A DNA stretch of 64,000 nucleotides from a bacterium (GCA_004322275.1 SCTA01000021.1:1-64000); one strand, 5' to 3'. Shown: positions 25,550-35,052, numbered from the stretch's first letter. The notes: generated from the letters alone by a model not told the origin. Translations and numbers: made by a program.

Positions 25550-25740
25550 GCCCGTAGGTGACGCAGGGAGCGGAGGCGGAAAGGGCGGCGGGGGGGTCTT
25601 AGTGAGCGCAGCGAACGGGTGCCCCCTCACGCCCCCGCCGTAGCGACCGGTCGCTCGAAGAGCGAGCGGCTCCTTCCGGGCCGATTTCTTGGGCACTTCT
25701 TTCTAAAAGAAGTGCCACGGGGTGCGGGGCAGAGCCCCGC
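25550..25740 (+). repeat. Dispersed element A, copy 5, inside the his operon
   Basis: Same body as copy 1. Hairpins are GGCACTTCTTT / AAAGAAGTGCC (25692-25702, 25706-25716) and GCGGGGC / GCCCCGC (25724-25730, 25734-25740). It sits between hisD and hisB. A further CTGGATTCCCGC palindrome is at 25773-25800. The 389-bp hisD-hisB gap has nothing else. Confidence 0.85.
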
Positions 25741-25837
25741 CAGGCGTAAAAGTGCGAAGCACACAAAAGTCTCTGGATTCCCGCATTCGCGGGAATGACG
25801 GGATTATTTGTGGGCTGTAGTTTATGAAAGGTGAAAA

Positions 25838-26422
25838 ATGAGAAGAGCCGAACTGGAACGCTCCACCAAGGAAACGCGGGTCAAGGTCTCCCTCGACATC
25901 GACGGTACCGGGGCGCACGAAATCGACACCGGCATCGGGTTTCTCGACCACATGCTGGCTCAGCTTTCCGCCCACGGCCTCTTCGACCTGAAGATCGAGG
26001 CGCTCGGCGACACCCACATCGACCTCCACCACACCGTGGAGGACGTGGGGATAACTCTCGGGACGGTCTTCTCGGACGCCCTCGGCCTTCGCGAGGGGAT
26101 AAACCGCTACGGTCACGGAGTGGTGCCGATGGACGAGGCGCTCGCGACCGTCGTTGTGGACCTTTCCGGGCGGGCGCACCTCACCTACGATGACACCCTC
26201 TCTTTCGGCAAGGTCGGGACGATGGACACCGAGCTTTTCCGCGAGTTTTTCGAGGCTTTCGTCCGCGCCTCGAAGTTCACCCTCCACGTAAAGGCCTCGG
26301 AGGGCAGAAACGCCCACCATATAATAGAGGCTATCTTCAAGGCTTTCGCGAGGGCGCTGCGGCAGGCGACGGAAAAAGACCCGCGCCGCACCGGCGTGCC
26401 TTCCACCAAGGGAAATCTATGA
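25838..26422 (+). CDS. hisB: Imidazoleglycerol-phosphate dehydratase
   Basis: This 194-residue monofunctional enzyme carries DHMLAQLSAHGLFDL, HIDLHHTVEDVGI and HHIIEAIFKAFARAL, the His-rich metal motifs of the family. There is no phosphatase domain. The ATG follows GAAAGGTGAAAA. It overlaps hisH by four bases, so translation of hisB to hisF is coupled. Confidence 0.94.
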   Translation: MRRAELERSTKETRVKVSLDIDGTGAHEIDTGIGFLDHMLAQLSAHGLFDLKIEALGDTHIDLHHTVEDVGITLGTVFSDALGLREGINRYGHGVVPMDEALATVVVDLSGRAHLTYDDTLSFGKVGTMDTELFREFFEAFVRASKFTLHVKASEGRNAHHIIEAIFKAFARALRQATEKDPRRTGVPSTKGNL

Positions 26423-27066
26423 GCCGACCGGTAGTGATAGTCGATTACGATTCGGGGAATCTCCATTCCGTCCACAAAGCGCTGGAATCGGTGGGCGCGC
26501 CCGCCGTCCTCACCCGCGACCCCGGCCTCATTAGAGAGGCGGGGGCGGTGGTGCTGCCGGGTCAGGGGGCCTTCCGCGACTGCATTACGAAGCTGGAGCA
26601 CTTCGGCCTTCTCGACCTCGTGATACAGAAAATTTACGAAGACGTGCCCTTTCTCGGCATCTGCGTCGGCTATCAGCTTCTCTTCGAGGAGAGCGAGGAG
26701 CACGGCACAACCCCCGGCTTCGGCGTCTTCAAGGGGAGAGTGGTGCGCTTCCCCCACGAGATGGAGCTTAAAGGCCAGCCGCTCAAGGTTCCGCACATGG
26801 GGTGGAACAGCCTGAAAAAAATCAAGGACGTTGACGTGCTGAAGGACGTTCAGGACGGCGATTTCGTCTACTTCGTCCACTCCTACTTCCCGGTACCTGA
26901 GGAAAGGGAGATCATCGCGACAACCACCACCCACGGGGTGGAGTTCGCCTCAAGCGTGGCGAGGGGGAACCTCTTCGCCTGCCAGTTTCACCCCGAGAAG
27001 AGCCAGAAGGTGGGGCTTTCCATATTGAAAGCCTTCTGGGAGAAGGCAAAGGTTTCAATAACATGA
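26419..27066 (+). CDS. hisH: Imidazole glycerol phosphate synthase glutaminase subunit
   Basis: This 215-residue class I glutamine amidotransferase has the nucleophile in GICVGYQLLFE and the His/Glu pair in CQFHPEKSQ. It supplies ammonia to HisF. ATGA overlaps with hisB and hisA. Confidence 0.94.
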   Translation: MSRPVVIVDYDSGNLHSVHKALESVGAPAVLTRDPGLIREAGAVVLPGQGAFRDCITKLEHFGLLDLVIQKIYEDVPFLGICVGYQLLFEESEEHGTTPGFGVFKGRVVRFPHEMELKGQPLKVPHMGWNSLKKIKDVDVLKDVQDGDFVYFVHSYFPVPEEREIIATTTTHGVEFASSVARGNLFACQFHPEKSQKVGLSILKAFWEKAKVSIT

Positions 27067-27800
27067 TTGTAATTCCCGCGATCGATCTCAAGGGCGGACA
27101 GTGCGTGCGCCTTCGTCAGGGGAGGATGGAGGACAACACCGTCTACTCCGCCAGCCCCGCCGACACCGCCCGCAGGTGGGTTGCCGCAGGGGCGGAGCGC
27201 CTCCACATCGTAGACCTCGACGGGGCTTTCTCCGGCAAGCCGGAGAACCTCGAAGCGATACGCGCCATACGAAAGGCCGTGGACATTGAGCTGGACCTCG
27301 GCGGAGGAATCCGTGACGAGGCCACCGCCAGCCGCCTGCTGGACGAGGGGCTGGATTTCGTCATCCTCGGCACGGCTGCTCTGGAAAACCCCGCTCTCGT
27401 GGGCTCGCTCTCCAAGCTCCATCCCGGCAAGATACTGGTCGGAATAGACGCGCGGGGCGGGATGGTGGCGGTGCGCGGCTGGGCGGACGTATCGAAGACC
27501 AGCGCCATCGACCTCGCGAAAGTGCTCAGCGACGAGGGCGCGGCGGGGTTCATCTTCACCGACATCGAGCGCGACGGGATGCAGACCGGGGTGAACGTAA
27601 AGGCCACCGCCGAATTCGCCCGCAGCGTAAGGGGGCAGGTGATAGCCTCCGGCGGCGTGAACGACATAACCGACATCGAAAACCTCCTTCCCTACGAGAA
27701 AGACGGAATAACCGGAGTAATCACCGGCAGGGCGATCTACGAGGGAACCCTCGACCTCGCCGCCGCGATAGCCCTCACGAAGAAAGGCAAAGTTTCCTGA
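27063..27800 (+). CDS. hisA: ProFAR isomerase
   Basis: This 245-residue TIM-barrel isomerase begins [16 protein letters not shown], with the catalytic Asp in AIDLK and a second Asp in FTDIERDG. The phosphate loops GGG.R and ASGGV are present. It overlaps hisH and hisF. Confidence 0.94.
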   Translation: MIVIPAIDLKGGQCVRLRQGRMEDNTVYSASPADTARRWVAAGAERLHIVDLDGAFSGKPENLEAIRAIRKAVDIELDLGGGIRDEATASRLLDEGLDFVILGTAALENPALVGSLSKLHPGKILVGIDARGGMVAVRGWADVSKTSAIDLAKVLSDEGAAGFIFTDIERDGMQTGVNVKATAEFARSVRGQVIASGGVNDITDIENLLPYEKDGITGVITGRAIYEGTLDLAAAIALTKKGKVS

Positions 27801-28579
27801 TGCTCGCCAAGAGAATAATTCCCTGTCTGGACGTGAACGCGGGGCGCGTGGTGAAGGGAACCAACTTCGTGAACCTGCGCGACGCGGGCGACCCTGTCGA
27901 AGCCGCGAAGCTTTACGACGCTCAGGGCGCGGACGAACTGACCTTCCTCGACATAACCGCCTCCAGCGACGCGCGCGACATAATAATCGACGTTGTGCGC
28001 ATGACCGCCGAGTGCGTCTTCATGCCGCTCACCGTGGGCGGAGGAGTCCGCGAGATAGCCGACGTGAGAAAGCTCCTCCTCGCGGGGGCCGACAAGGTCT
28101 CGATAAACACTGCCGCCGTCCACCGGCCCGATTTCGTCCGCGAGGCCTCGCTCAAGTTCGGCTCGCAGTGCATCGTCGTCGCCATAGACGCCAAAAGGCG
28201 CGGCGAGTGCCCCGAAGACGGCTGGGAGGTTTACACCCACGGCGGCAGAAACCCGACGGGGATCGACGCGGTAAAGTGGGCGGTTAAGATGATGGAGCTG
28301 GGGGCGGGCGAGATACTTCTCACCTCCATGGACTGCGACGGCACCAAGGACGGATTCGACATTCCCCTCACCGCGACGGTCTCGCGCTCCGTCGAGATAC
28401 CGGTAATCGCCTCGGGCGGGGCCGGAAACGCCGAGCACATGGTCAAGGCGCTGACGGCGGGGATGGCCGACGCGGCGCTTGCGGCCTCCATCTTCCACTT
28501 CCGCGAGACCACCGTGGGCGAGGTGAAGGAAAAGCTCCGCGCCCGGGGAGTCAGCGTGCGCATGGTGAGAGGTCAGTAA
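27800..28579 (+). CDS. hisF: Imidazole glycerol phosphate synthase cyclase subunit
   Basis: This 259-residue TIM-barrel partner of HisH begins [16 protein letters not shown] and has the second catalytic Asp in [10 protein letters not shown] and phosphate loops VGGGVR and ASGGAG. It overlaps hisA by one base (TGATG). Confidence 0.95.
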   Translation: MLAKRIIPCLDVNAGRVVKGTNFVNLRDAGDPVEAAKLYDAQGADELTFLDITASSDARDIIIDVVRMTAECVFMPLTVGGGVREIADVRKLLLAGADKVSINTAAVHRPDFVREASLKFGSQCIVVAIDAKRRGECPEDGWEVYTHGGRNPTGIDAVKWAVKMMELGAGEILLTSMDCDGTKDGFDIPLTATVSRSVEIPVIASGGAGNAEHMVKALTAGMADAALAASIFHFRETTVGEVKEKLRARGVSVRMVRGQ

Positions 28580-28582
28580 GTG

Positions 28583-28903
28583 ATGAAGCCAAACGTCATC
28601 GACGCCATCTACGGGATCATCGAGGAGCGCAAGGCGAACCCGAAGGAGAACTCCTACGTCTGCAAGCTGTTGGAAAAAGGCGAGGACAAGATACTCCAGA
28701 AGGTCGGCGAAGAGGCGGTAGAGGTGATTCTCGCCGCGAAATCGGGCGACGAAAAAGCCCTGGTATGCGAAATGGCCGATCTGGTCTTCCACTGCCTCGT
28801 CCTCCTCGGCTCGCGGGGGATTTCGCCGGAAGAGGTTGAAGCGGAGCTGCACAGGAGGTTCGGAATCTCGGGGATAGAGGAAAAGAATTCGCGCAAAAAG
28901 TAA
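28583..28903 (+). CDS. hisE: Phosphoribosyl-ATP pyrophosphatase
   Basis: This 106-residue alpha-helical pyrophosphatase has the conserved EEAVEVILAAK and EMADLVFHCLVLL metal-binding helices. It has only the HisE domain, so the HisI cyclohydrolase must be encoded elsewhere. The ATG follows directly after an in-frame GTG, and either could be used. Confidence 0.92.
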   Translation: MKPNVIDAIYGIIEERKANPKENSYVCKLLEKGEDKILQKVGEEAVEVILAAKSGDEKALVCEMADLVFHCLVLLGSRGISPEEVEAELHRRFGISGIEEKNSRKK

Positions 28904-29003
28904 CCCGGCTTCCTCTTTCGGCTAATGGCTTCGTCGTTTCTCGGGCACGGGTCTCGGCGTATAAACGATACTGCCTTCGACCGCGCGCCCTGCGGACTCC
29001 TCG
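28904..29003 (+). repeat. Dispersed element B, copy 3
   Basis: The sequence starting right after the hisE stop (CCTCTTTCGGCTAATGGC, then CGTCGTTTCTCGGGC and CGGGTCTCGGCGTA) matches 34847-34903, right after the glutamate synthase operon, in about nine of ten bases. The right part is more diverged. Confidence 0.6.
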
Positions 29004-29086
29004 CCATTCACCGAAATAGTTTGCCGGAAGGATCTAAAAAAACGACAATTTTTGCATACCAACCTTAAATTTTCAGGGGAAGCTAG

Positions 29087-29395
29087 ATGGACATCAAGAA
29101 TATAAAAGATATATCGAATTTCTCCGACACCGGGCCGGGCAAGAACCTCGCCTCCTCCGGCACGCATGCCCGCGTCACCGTCTGGTGCCTAAAAAAAGGG
29201 CAGGACATACACCCCCACATCCACGAGGGCGACCACGTCTGGGTAGTCGAAGAGGGGACGGGGTACTATCTGAACGACAAGGGCGAGCACAAGGTGGCCG
29301 CCGGGCAGATAATTTTCGCCCCCGAAGGCGAACCGCACGGCATGAGGGCCGAAACCGACCTGGTTTTCGTCTCCGTCAGCGCCGGGGACCACTAA
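29087..29395 (+). CDS. Cupin-domain protein
   Basis: This 102-residue single-domain cupin has HPHIHEGDHVWVVEEG as motif 1 and PEGEPHGMRAE as motif 2, giving three His and one Glu as metal ligands. The N-terminus (MDIKNIKDISNFSDTG) is short. It is monocistronic, with its own AT-rich upstream region. Enzyme or sensor role not known. Confidence 0.75.
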   Translation: MDIKNIKDISNFSDTGPGKNLASSGTHARVTVWCLKKGQDIHPHIHEGDHVWVVEEGTGYYLNDKGEHKVAAGQIIFAPEGEPHGMRAETDLVFVSVSAGDH

Positions 29396-29434
29396 GCGAG
29401 TTACAAAAAAGTAACAAATTCAAGGGTTTTTTCG

Positions 29435-29455
29435 ATTGCCCAAAAGCTGGGCAAT
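29435..29455. promoter_or_regulatory. Inverted repeat upstream of the sigma-54-type promoter
   Basis: ATTGCCCA and TGGGCAAT (29435-29442 and 29448-29455), separated by 5 bases, lie 155 bases ahead of the -24 box at 29611. That is the usual distance for an enhancer-binding activator site. It does not match the canonical NtrC consensus. The 332-bp gap 29396-29727 holds only these control elements. Confidence 0.4.
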
Positions 29456-29609
29456 GATTATTATTGTAATAATTACTGAGGTTTCCACAGGAAGCGCCGC
29501 TTCGGGAAATGCCTCTGTGTACGTTATTTAGGCAGGCTGTTTTCCCGGTTTCAGCGCTTTTCACGCTGTTTCCCTGTAATTACAATAGCTTATGAATCTT
29601 TTGCTCGCC

Positions 29610-29625
29610 GGGCACGGCGATTGCA
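29610..29625 (+). promoter_or_regulatory. Sigma-54 (-24/-12) promoter for glutamate synthase
   Basis: GGGCACGGCGATTGCA fits TGGCACG-N4-TTGCA with one mismatch at the first base, and GG to GC spacing is the required 12 bases. The first glt gene starts about 100 bases downstream. Confidence 0.65.
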
Positions 29626-29727
29626 AATAACTGGCCTGCCGGAACGCCGGAAAACCGTGTCTGTGGCGTTGTGGTAAGCTTTCGTTTTTAAAATGAATAA
29701 TTTCCTTAAACCAGGGAGCCAGAAAAT

Positions 29728-30876
29728 ATGTGTCGTTTGAGCGCAATCATCTCAGCCGAGTATATCTCCCCGATGGAGCCGATACTCGCGCTGGAGACGA
29801 TGAAGGAAGGCCACGACGGTTCGGGACTCGGCCTTATGATGCGTTCCCTCGGCGGCGAGTTCGAGGCGCTACGCGAGTATCCGATTCTTTCGGCCATAAC
29901 AACCCATCAAGGGTACCTCACGCTTCAGGACTACATGCAGGAGAAGGGCTTTCGCGTGAAATACCGCTGGGAGCCCCAGATAAAGCTCACCCCCGGCATG
30001 AAGATCCAGAAACGCGACCGCTACCTGGTGAACGCCTACGAGTACCCCGAGAGTTTCGAGAGCGCGACCCAGGCCGAGAAGGAAGCCCTTCTCACCGCGA
30101 CGAGGCTTGAGCTTCGCGCCATAGGCGAGAGGGACAAGGTCAACCCGCCGATTACCGTCTTCAGCTTCTGGCCGGACGTGGTCACCCTCAAGGAAGTGGG
30201 CGACCCCCTTGAGGTCGGCGAGTTCTTCGGGCTGGACAAACACCCGATAATGGCGAAGACGATCTTCTCGCAGGGCAGGCAGAACACCAACTACGCCATC
30301 AACCTCTACGCCTGCCACCCCTTCTTCATCCAGGGGTTTTTCACGATGACGAACGGTGAGAACACCGCCTTCGTTCCGATTCGCCAGTACCTTGAGAGCA
30401 GGGGCAACCCCGCCTACGTCGGCTACAACTCCGACTCCGAGGTCTTCGCCCACATCCTGCACTACTCAAGAAGGACTCTGGGCTACCCTCTTCATTACTA
30501 CAAGGACGTGATTACCCCGCTGGCCGAAACCGAAACCGGCAGGCGCAAGGACGCGGAGGCGCTTCGACTCATGCGCCGCAGCCTTCGCATGCTCACCATC
30601 GACGGCCCCAACTGCGTTATAGGCTGCGACGCGGACGGCACGGTTTTCATGGTTCAGGACACAAAGAAGCTCCGGCCCGGCGTCGTCGGCGGAGTAAAGG
30701 GCAAGGTCGGCTTCATGAGCGAGCCTTGCGGCATAGGCAGCGCGATTCCCGGCCGGGATTCCGACAGGGACGTGTATCCGATGAAGTATGATTTCGTTAT
30801 GGTAAGGCCGGGCGCCAAGGAGATAGAGGTATGGAATCAGCTGGACGGCTCGACGTCAATCATCAGCTTATCTTAA
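29728..30876 (+). CDS. Glutamate synthase, class II glutamine amidotransferase subunit
   Basis: This 382-residue protein begins with Met-Cys-Arg, with the N-terminal Cys2 being the nucleophile after Met removal. It represents the amidotransferase domain of GltB as a separate protein, as in archaeal-type split glutamate synthases. EGHDGSGLGLMMRS near the start and GYNSDSEVFAHILHY later match this group. It frees ammonia from glutamine for the FMN-domain subunit. It overlaps the next gene by 46 bases. Confidence 0.85.
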   Translation: MCRLSAIISAEYISPMEPILALETMKEGHDGSGLGLMMRSLGGEFEALREYPILSAITTHQGYLTLQDYMQEKGFRVKYRWEPQIKLTPGMKIQKRDRYLVNAYEYPESFESATQAEKEALLTATRLELRAIGERDKVNPPITVFSFWPDVVTLKEVGDPLEVGEFFGLDKHPIMAKTIFSQGRQNTNYAINLYACHPFFIQGFFTMTNGENTAFVPIRQYLESRGNPAYVGYNSDSEVFAHILHYSRRTLGYPLHYYKDVITPLAETETGRRKDAEALRLMRRSLRMLTIDGPNCVIGCDADGTVFMVQDTKKLRPGVVGGVKGKVGFMSEPCGIGSAIPGRDSDRDVYPMKYDFVMVRPGAKEIEVWNQLDGSTSIISLS

Positions 30877-32486
30877 ACGATCTGCCCTACGTCATAACCT
30901 GGCGTCAGGACAGGTGTCTGCGCTGCGGACGTTGCACCTCCGTATGCCCGGTGAAGGCTATCGAGCCGGGTGTGGAGGAGCGCCGTATCGTCGAATCCGC
31001 CGGGTCTACCCCGGCTCCCGCGTCGATCCGCAAGGTGGTAAGCGTCGTAAAGCAGTCCACCATCGTGGAGAGGAGGTGCATCGGCTGCGCTACCTGCCGG
31101 CTGGTCTGCCCCAACGACGCCATCGAACCGGTCTACAACCCGGCCAACAAGTTCTTCTGGCACGCCAACAGGGGCGGAGAGCCCTACAAGCGCGGCGGCA
31201 GGAGAAACGACCCGGACGTCTCGGTGCTCGACAGGCTCAAGTTCACCCGTATCTCGATGCTCACCGACCCGGCTCTCGACGCGGCCCGCCACGAATTTCG
31301 CGTACGCACCCTCCTCGGCAGGAACCTTCCCCCGGAAAAGCTTCCCCTGAAGCTCTCCGGCGACGGCCTCATCCCCGAAGGGATGGCCTTCGTTCCCCCG
31401 GTGAGGGAGATATTCCCCATCCGCATCGGCGGCATGTCCATCGGCGCTCTTTCCCCGACGATGTGGGAGGGGCTCGCGATGGGCATAGCCTACCTGAACG
31501 AGGTGGAGAAAATCCCCGTAGTGATGTGCACCGGCGAGGGCGGCATGCCCGCGCGCCTTTTGAAGAGCCCCTTCCTCAAGTACTTCATCCTCCAGATAGC
31601 CTCGGGCTACTTCGGGTGGGACGAGATAATCCGCGCGATACCCCACATGCAGTGCGACCCCGCGGCCATCGAGATCAAGTATGGGCAGGGCGCGAAGCCG
31701 GGCGACGGCGGCCTTCTCATGGCCTCGAAGGTCATCGGCCACATCGCCAAGATTCGCGGCGTCCCCGAGTTCGTCGAACTCTCCTCTCCGCCCACCCACC
31801 AGACCAAGTACTCCATCGAGGAAGCGGTGGCGAAGATGATAACGGCGATGTCGATGGCCTGGGGATTCAGGGTCCCGGTCTACCCGAAGATCTCCGGCAC
31901 CAAGACGGCGCTGGCGGTGCTCAACAACCTCGCCAGAAACCCCTTCGCGGCGGCGCTGGGCATCGACGGCGAGGACGGCGGCACCGGCGCGGCCTACAAC
32001 GTCTCCCTCGACAAGATGGGCCACCCGATAGCCTCCAACCTCCGCGAGTGCTACCTCAACCTCGTCAAGCTGGGGGCGCAGAACGAATTGCCTATCTTCG
32101 CGGCGGGCGGCGTCGGCAAGCACGGCAATCTCGCGGCGAACGCAGCTTCGCTGATCATGCTCGGCGCTTCCGGCGTGGACAGCGGCAAGTACGTTATGCA
32201 GGCCACGGCGGGGTGCCTCGGCGACGAGCGCAACCGCTGCAACATCTGCAACACCGGCAAGTGCCCGCGCGGCATAACCACCCAGGATCCGAAGCTCTAC
32301 CGAAGGCTCGATCCCGACGTGGTCGCCCAGAGGGTGGTGGATATCTTCCTCTCCGCCGACAAGGAACTGAAAAAGATCTTCGCTCCGATGGGCAGGTCCA
32401 CCGAACTTCCCATCGGCATGTCCGACGGTCTCTCCGTGGCTGACCAGGCCATTGCGGAGCGTCTCGGAATCAGCTACGCCTGCTAG
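30831..32486 (+). CDS. Glutamate synthase, FMN-binding synthase subunit with two ferredoxin clusters
   Basis: This 551-residue protein starts at ATG 30831 (AAGGAGATAGAGGT upstream). It has an N-terminal pair of 4Fe-4S motifs (CLRCGRCTSVCP, CIGCATCRLVCP) and then the GltB central/FMN TIM barrel. EIKYGQGAKPGDGG, DGEDGGTGAA and the 3Fe-4S-type CNICNTGKCPRG are all present. It makes glutamate from 2-oxoglutarate and ammonia. The extra ferredoxin domain suggests reduced ferredoxin or a partner protein as electron donor. Confidence 0.88.
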   Translation: MESAGRLDVNHQLILNDLPYVITWRQDRCLRCGRCTSVCPVKAIEPGVEERRIVESAGSTPAPASIRKVVSVVKQSTIVERRCIGCATCRLVCPNDAIEPVYNPANKFFWHANRGGEPYKRGGRRNDPDVSVLDRLKFTRISMLTDPALDAARHEFRVRTLLGRNLPPEKLPLKLSGDGLIPEGMAFVPPVREIFPIRIGGMSIGALSPTMWEGLAMGIAYLNEVEKIPVVMCTGEGGMPARLLKSPFLKYFILQIASGYFGWDEIIRAIPHMQCDPAAIEIKYGQGAKPGDGGLLMASKVIGHIAKIRGVPEFVELSSPPTHQTKYSIEEAVAKMITAMSMAWGFRVPVYPKISGTKTALAVLNNLARNPFAAALGIDGEDGGTGAAYNVSLDKMGHPIASNLRECYLNLVKLGAQNELPIFAAGGVGKHGNLAANAASLIMLGASGVDSGKYVMQATAGCLGDERNRCNICNTGKCPRGITTQDPKLYRRLDPDVVAQRVVDIFLSADKELKKIFAPMGRSTELPIGMSDGLSVADQAIAERLGISYAC

Positions 32487-32512
32487 GGCCGGCGAGGAGA
32501 ACATACAAACCC

Positions 32513-34846
32513 ATGCAGACAAAAGAGATAAAAGGAACTGAAGCAGGCCACCGCGTCACCTCCAGGGAACTCGACATCCGCATCCAGACGGCGGTTAAGG
32601 AGGGGACGAGAACGCTTAAGATTACGGCCGACGGCCAGCACGGCATCGGCGGCCGCATCTGGCCCGTCGAGGGCGGCGTCGAGGTAGAGGTTTTCGGCGT
32701 TCCCGGCCAGCGCATCGGCGGAATGGGGATGGAGGGGACGAAGATAACCGTCCACTCCACCGGTTCCGACGACGTGGGCTGGATAAACTGCGGCGCGACG
32801 ATAACCGTCCTCGGAGACGTTGCCAACGGCGCGCACAACGCGGGCGCGCAGGGCAAGCTCTACGTGCAGGGCGGCGGCGGCGCGCGCTGCGACACCCTCA
32901 CCAAGTTCAACCCCCGCTTCGAGCCTATCCAGTCGTGGTATTTCCGCGACGTGGGCGACTCCTTCGCGGAGTTCAAGGCGGGCGGCATCTCGGTGGTGTG
33001 CGGCGTGAATCCGCGCAACCCCTCGAACATCCTCGGCTACCGCTCTTGCGTGGGCATGGTCGGCGGCGCCATCTACTTCCGCGGCCCTGCCGAGGGAGTG
33101 AGCCAGTCCGACGCCCGCGTCACCGAACTGACCGACGCCGACTGGGAATGGCTCACCGAAAACATGAAGCCCTACCTCTCGGCGATAGACAGGATGAGCT
33201 TCTATCAGGGGCTCACCCGCAGCAGGGAGGAGTGGCGCAAGGTAGTCGCCCTCACCCCCGCCGAGAACGCGAAAGCCAGGAAAAAGGGGATGAGCCTCTC
33301 GCAGTTCCGCACCGGAACCTGGGAGAAGGCCGTAGGACAGGGCGGCATCTTCGGCGATTACATCATCCACGAGAGGACGAACCTCCCCTACATAACCACC
33401 GGCGACAACCGCCGCGCGGTGCCGAAGTGGGAAAACGAGAAATACTCTCCGCCGTGCGCCTTCAACTGCCCGACGGGGATACCCACCCACGAGCGCACCC
33501 GCCTCATCCGCGAAAACAAGGAAGAGGAAGCGCAGGACCTTGTCCTCAAATACTCCCCCTTCCCCGGAACCGTCTGCGGCTACGTCTGTCCGAACATCTG
33601 CATGGACGCCTGCTCGCGCACCGTCTTCCTCAAGGACCCGGTTGACGTTTCCATGCTGGGGAGAATCTCCATAAACCGCCCCGCCCCGAAAAAGGAGCCG
33701 AAACGGCCCGGCGTCATCTCCATCATCGGCGGCGGCCCAGCCGGTCTCTCCGCCGCCTGGCAGCTCTCCCTAAGCGGCTACTCCGTCACCCTCTACGAGC
33801 GCGAGGCGAAACTCGGCGGCAAGATATACTACTGCATCCCGGAGGAGCGCCTCCCCGCCGAAGTCCTCGAAGCGGAGATGGAGAGGTTCAAGTCCCTCGG
33901 GATAGAGATAAAAACCGGCGTAAAGGTGGACGACAAGCTCTACAAGGAGATTTACAAGAAGAGCGACGCCGTAATCCTCGCCACGGGAAGCCACGCCCCG
34001 AGGACGATACCCTTCCCCGGCTACGAGCACGTCCTCCCAGGCATAGTCTTTTTGAAGGAGATAACCTCGGGCCTCAGCCGCGATCTCACCGGCAAGAACG
34101 TGGTCGTAATCGGCGCGGGCAACGTCGGCATGGACATCTGCGTCGAGGCCTTCAACCAGGGCGCGAAGACCGTCACCGCCGTAGACATCCAGAAACCCGC
34201 CTCCTTCGGCAAAGAGCAGAAGATGGCGGCGGAACGCGGTGCGAAGATACTCTACCCCAAGTTCACCGACCGCTACGACAACGCCACGAAGACGATTCAC
34301 TTCAAGGACGGCACCTCGCTGCCCGCCGATCTCGCCATCATCTCCATCGGCGAGACGCCGGAGCTTGAATACCTCCCCAAAGAGATCGACCTCGAACGCG
34401 GCCACGTAAGGGTAGACCCGATAGGCCAGACCACCGATCCAAAGGTCTTCGCGGTGGGCGACGTGACCCGCCCCGGCCTCATCACAAACGCCATAGGCGC
34501 GGGCGTAAAGGCGGCACGCTACGTCCACTCGATGATCTCCAAGACCGAGTTCGAGACCGACGACAAGACAGTAATCCCCTACGAAAAGCTCAAATTCCAG
34601 TGGTACGAGCGCGAAAGGTCCAAAAACGGGAAAACCTGCGACAAGGAAGCTGGCAAGTGCATGAGCTGCGGCTCCTGCCGCGACTGCGGAATCTGCGAGG
34701 AATCCTGCTACTTCTACGCCATCTCCCGCGTCGATCTCCCCGGCGGCGGCTACAGCTACGAAGTAGACCCCGAAAAGTGCATCGGGTGCGGGTTTTGCGC
34801 TGGCGTCTGCCCGTGCGGGATATGGTCTATGTTCGACAACGACTGA
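32513..34846 (+). CDS. Glutamate synthase GXGXG-domain/GltD-type oxidoreductase fusion
   Basis: This 777-residue fusion has three parts. About 1-230 is the GXGXG beta-helix domain of GltB (GIGGRIWPVEGGV, GDVANGAHNAGAQGKLYV). About 310-690 is a GltD-like FAD/NAD(P)H oxidoreductase with Cys-rich entry and IIGGGPAGLSAAWQL and VVIGAGNVGMD nucleotide-binding loops. The end is a ferredoxin-like region (CMSCGSCRDCGICEESC, CIGCGFCAGVCPCG). It passes electrons from NAD(P)H and/or ferredoxin to the synthase subunit. With the two genes before it, it forms a three-gene operon. Confidence 0.85.
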   Translation: MQTKEIKGTEAGHRVTSRELDIRIQTAVKEGTRTLKITADGQHGIGGRIWPVEGGVEVEVFGVPGQRIGGMGMEGTKITVHSTGSDDVGWINCGATITVLGDVANGAHNAGAQGKLYVQGGGGARCDTLTKFNPRFEPIQSWYFRDVGDSFAEFKAGGISVVCGVNPRNPSNILGYRSCVGMVGGAIYFRGPAEGVSQSDARVTELTDADWEWLTENMKPYLSAIDRMSFYQGLTRSREEWRKVVALTPAENAKARKKGMSLSQFRTGTWEKAVGQGGIFGDYIIHERTNLPYITTGDNRRAVPKWENEKYSPPCAFNCPTGIPTHERTRLIRENKEEEAQDLVLKYSPFPGTVCGYVCPNICMDACSRTVFLKDPVDVSMLGRISINRPAPKKEPKRPGVISIIGGGPAGLSAAWQLSLSGYSVTLYEREAKLGGKIYYCIPEERLPAEVLEAEMERFKSLGIEIKTGVKVDDKLYKEIYKKSDAVILATGSHAPRTIPFPGYEHVLPGIVFLKEITSGLSRDLTGKNVVVIGAGNVGMDICVEAFNQGAKTVTAVDIQKPASFGKEQKMAAERGAKILYPKFTDRYDNATKTIHFKDGTSLPADLAIISIGETPELEYLPKEIDLERGHVRVDPIGQTTDPKVFAVGDVTRPGLITNAIGAGVKAARYVHSMISKTEFETDDKTVIPYEKLKFQWYERERSKNGKTCDKEAGKCMSCGSCRDCGICEESCYFYAISRVDLPGGGYSYEVDPEKCIGCGFCAGVCPCGIWSMFDND

Positions 34847-34975
34847 TTACGGCTCCTCTTTCGGCGAATGGCAGCGTCGTTTCTCGGGCGCGGGTCTCGG
34901 CGTAGTCCCGCTACTGCCTCGCCCTCTCGCTGCGCGGCTCCTTGAAACCGGGGCTTCTCGCGACGCTTTTTAAAA
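34847..34975 (+). repeat. Dispersed element B, copy 4
   Basis: The first half matches copy 3 (after hisE); the second half (CGTAGTCCCGCTACTGCC, then GCGCGGCTCCTTGAAACCG) matches copy 2 in the terminase leader. It follows the stop codon of the glutamate synthase operon and precedes its terminator. Confidence 0.65.
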
Positions 34976-34993
34976 TTCCTCGATAAACAAGAG

Positions 34994-35023
34994 AAGGCGG
35001 TTCCGAAAGGAGCCGCCTTTTTT
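34994..35023 (+). terminator. Rho-independent terminator of the glutamate synthase operon
   Basis: Arms AAGGCGGTTCC (34994-35004) and GGAGCCGCCTT (35009-35019), with one G-U pair and a GAAA tetraloop, followed by T6. Confidence 0.85.
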
Positions 35024-35052
35024 GGTAGTTTTCATAGCATTACAAATTTAGA

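Noticed and set aside
30873-32522. Long minus-strand open frame opposite the glutamate synthase FMN subunit
   Set aside because: Low-complexity translation rich in Asp, His, Gly and Val with no motif; the opposite strand encodes a clear enzyme.
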